Below are positions 6,564-8,000 of a stretch of DNA of 8,000 bases, piece by piece. How positions within the stretch are numbered: position 1 is the first letter of the stretch; each line of letters opens with the position of its first letter. Source of the stretch: Propionibacteriaceae bacterium (GTDB taxonomy: Bacteria; Actinomycetota; Actinomycetes; Propionibacteriales; Propionibacteriaceae). The DNA lies in contig JAIRXX010000311.1 in the NCBI GenBank assembly GCA_031268065.1, positions 1-8,000 on the forward strand, given 5' to 3'. The position numbers and the translations under genes are program-made. The notes beneath the pieces are model-generated. The model was not told where the DNA came from. It saw nothing but the letters and a program-made list of their open reading frames with translations, and did no database searches.

Positions 6564-8000
6564 TTATTTGAAAGTGCGCAGCCGCAGCGAATTGAGGACG
6601 ACGAAGACGGACGAGAACGCCATCGCCGCACCGGCGATCATCGGATTCAGGAAGCCCAACGCGGCCAGCGGGATGGCGGCGACATTGTAGGCGAAGGCCC
6701 AGAACAGATTGGTCTGTATCGTCCGCAGCGTCGCCCGAGACAGCCGGATCGCGTCCACCGCCACCAGCAGATCACCGCGCATCAAGGTCAAGTCGGCAGC
6801 TTGGATCGCGGCATCGGTGCCGGTGCCCAGCGCAATGCCCAAATCGGCTTGGGCCAGTGCGGCGGCGTCGTTTACCCCGTCTCCGACCATAGCCACCTGG
6901 TGCCCCTCGGCCTGCAAAGATTTTATGGCCGCGACTTTGCCGTCCGGCAGCACCTCGGCGATGACCCGTTCAATGCCCACTTGGGCCGCGACAGCGTTGG
7001 CCGCCGCCCAGTTGTCGCCAGTCAGCAGCACTGGCTGCAGGCCGAGCTTGCGGAAGCCGTCGATGGCCGCCGCCGAGGTCGGCTTCAGCCCGTCCGAGAG
7101 TTGGATCGTGCCGCGCGCCTGCCCGTCCCACCAGACGTGGACGGTGGTGGCGTCAGCAATCCCCGCGCCCTCAGGCATTGCCGCGCCGTCGGCGGCGAAA
7201 CTGGGCTTCCCCACCCGTACCCGGTGCCCGTCGATTTCGGCTGCTATGCCCAGGCCGGGGTGGTTGGCGAATTCTCCCAACTCGGGCAATTCCCCCAATT
7301 CGGCGCGGGCGTAGGCGGCGACAGCCTTGGCGATGGGATGCTCGGAGCCGGATTCGGCGGCTCCAGCGAGGCGCAGCAATTCGGCAACGCCGACTCCAGG
7401 CTGGGGCAGGACGGCTGCCACCGACATTCGCCCGGTGGTGATCGTGCCGGTCTTATCCAGGACGACGGCGTCCACCTTGCGTACCCGTTCCAGCATCTGC
7501 GCTCCCTTGAGCACGATGCCGAGTTGCGCCCCGCGCCCGGTGCCGACCAGCAGGGCGGTGGGGGTGGCCAAGCCGAGGGCGCAGGGGCAGGCGATGATGA
7601 GCACGGCAACGGCGGCTGCGGCGGAGAAAGCCAGCGACTCGCCCAGCGCCAGCCAGGTTGCCAGCGTGACCGCCGCGATGACCAGCACCGTAGGCACGAA
7701 AATGTCGGAGATGCGGTCGGCCAGCCGCTGCACCTTTGCCTTGCCCTGCTGGGCTTGGGCGACCAGCCGGGCGAGGTGGGCCAGTTGGGTGTCCGCGCCG
7801 ACCCGGCTGGCACGCACCACCAGCCGTCCATTGGCGTTCACCGCCGCGCCGATCACCTGGTCTCCGACCCGGACGTCCACCGGGACCGATTCGCCGGTCA
7901 TCAGCGAATTGTCCACCGCCGAACTTCCCTCGACCACCGTCCCGTCCGTGGCGATCTTCTCCCCCGGGCGGACGACGAATTCGTCACCCACCCGCAGCTG
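6564..8000 (-). CDS. copA: Copper-exporting P1B-1 type ATPase (CopA), 5' end outside window
   Basis: C-terminal 478 residues of a heavy-metal ATPase that pumps Cu(I) out of the cytoplasm with ATP hydrolysis. Counting from the window edge, the visible parts in order are the rest of the actuator domain with TGES (35-38), the metal-binding transmembrane CPC motif (138-140), the phosphorylation site DKTGT (Asp182), the nucleotide-binding SEHP motif (His221-Pro222), LTGD (326-329) and GDGVND (373-378). Two final membrane segments carry FAYN (Tyr438, Asn439) and MAFSS (Met460, Ser463-464). The CPC plus YN plus MxxSS pattern is that of the copper(I) subgroup, not the zinc/cadmium one. The reading frame continues to the last base, so the GTG at 7991 is internal and any N-terminal metal-binding domains are not visible. 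It ends with TAA and is separated from the hexitol operon by 160 bp, so it is probably a separate unit. Confidence 0.96.
   Translation of the reverse strand, partial: QLRVGDEFVVRPGEKIATDGTVVEGSSAVDNSLMTGESVPVDVRVGDQVIGAAVNANGRLVVRASRVGADTQLAHLARLVAQAQQGKAKVQRLADRISDIFVPTVLVIAAVTLATWLALGESLAFSAAAAVAVLIIACPCALGLATPTALLVGTGRGAQLGIVLKGAQMLERVRKVDAVVLDKTGTITTGRMSVAAVLPQPGVGVAELLRLAGAAESGSEHPIAKAVAAYARAELGELPELGEFANHPGLGIAAEIDGHRVRVGKPSFAADGAAMPEGAGIADATTVHVWWDGQARGTIQLSDGLKPTSAAAIDGFRKLGLQPVLLTGDNWAAANAVAAQVGIERVIAEVLPDGKVAAIKSLQAEGHQVAMVGDGVNDAAALAQADLGIALGTGTDAAIQAADLTLMRGDLLVAVDAIRLSRATLRTIQTNLFWAFAYNVAAIPLAALGFLNPMIAGAAMAFSSVFVVLNSLRLRTFK

Noticed and set aside
7989..7991. GTG as a start for a shorter ATPase
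   Set aside because: The frame is open to the window edge and the actuator domain clearly begins further upstream, so this is an internal valine codon.
1..8000. CRISPR, tRNA, mobile element, toxin-antitoxin or defence system
   Set aside because: No spaced direct repeats, no cloverleaf-like sequences, and no transposase, integrase or nuclease motifs were seen on either strand; nearly all DNA is explained by the seven genes.

Overview
All recognisable genes in this window lie on the minus strand, so the biological order runs from right to left. The DNA is GC-rich (clearly above 60% by eye) and tightly packed. Gene starts are mixed ATG/GTG and intergenic gaps are short. The HPr has Lys instead of Ser at position 46. 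These traits fit an actinobacterium (Actinomycetia, e.g. a Propionibacteriaceae-like lineage, or Coriobacteriia), but no marker gene fixes the taxon, so this placement is an inference.

Right edge (6564-8000): the C-terminal two thirds of a copper-exporting P1B-type ATPase (CopA), with its 5' end outside the window. A 160-bp intergenic gap follows, holding a nested inverted repeat, a plausible promoter, and a small hairpin around the ribosome binding site of the next gene.

Main body (1-6403): one probable operon for uptake and catabolism of a hexitol, most likely mannitol. In transcription order it encodes a mannitol-type PTS permease EIICB (MtlA), a dedicated HPr, a PRD/EIIB/EIIA-domain transcription activator of the MtlR type, a free-standing EIIA (MtlF), a PfkB-family kinase of the 1-phosphofructokinase type (FruK-like), and a zinc-dependent dehydrogenase of the L-sorbose-1-phosphate reductase (SorE)/YggP type that runs off the left edge. 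The last five genes have gaps of only 4 to 36 bp. The largest internal gap (138 bp, EIICB to HPr) can fold into a stem-loop.

How the genes may work together: HPr-P (charged by enzyme I encoded elsewhere) phosphorylates EIIA, then EIIB, and EIIC imports the hexitol as hexitol-1-phosphate. The classical NAD-dependent mannitol-1-phosphate 5-dehydrogenase (MtlD) is not among the visible genes. In its place are a SorE-like dehydrogenase, whose known relative works on the carbon next to the phosphate, and a 1-phosphofructokinase-like enzyme. Together they suggest a route mannitol-1-P to fructose-1-P to fructose-1,6-bisphosphate, rather than the textbook route through fructose-6-P. This is the most interesting hypothesis in the window. 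It rests on family assignments and stereochemistry, not on direct proof.

I saw no tRNA, rRNA, CRISPR array, insertion sequence, phage gene or defence system.
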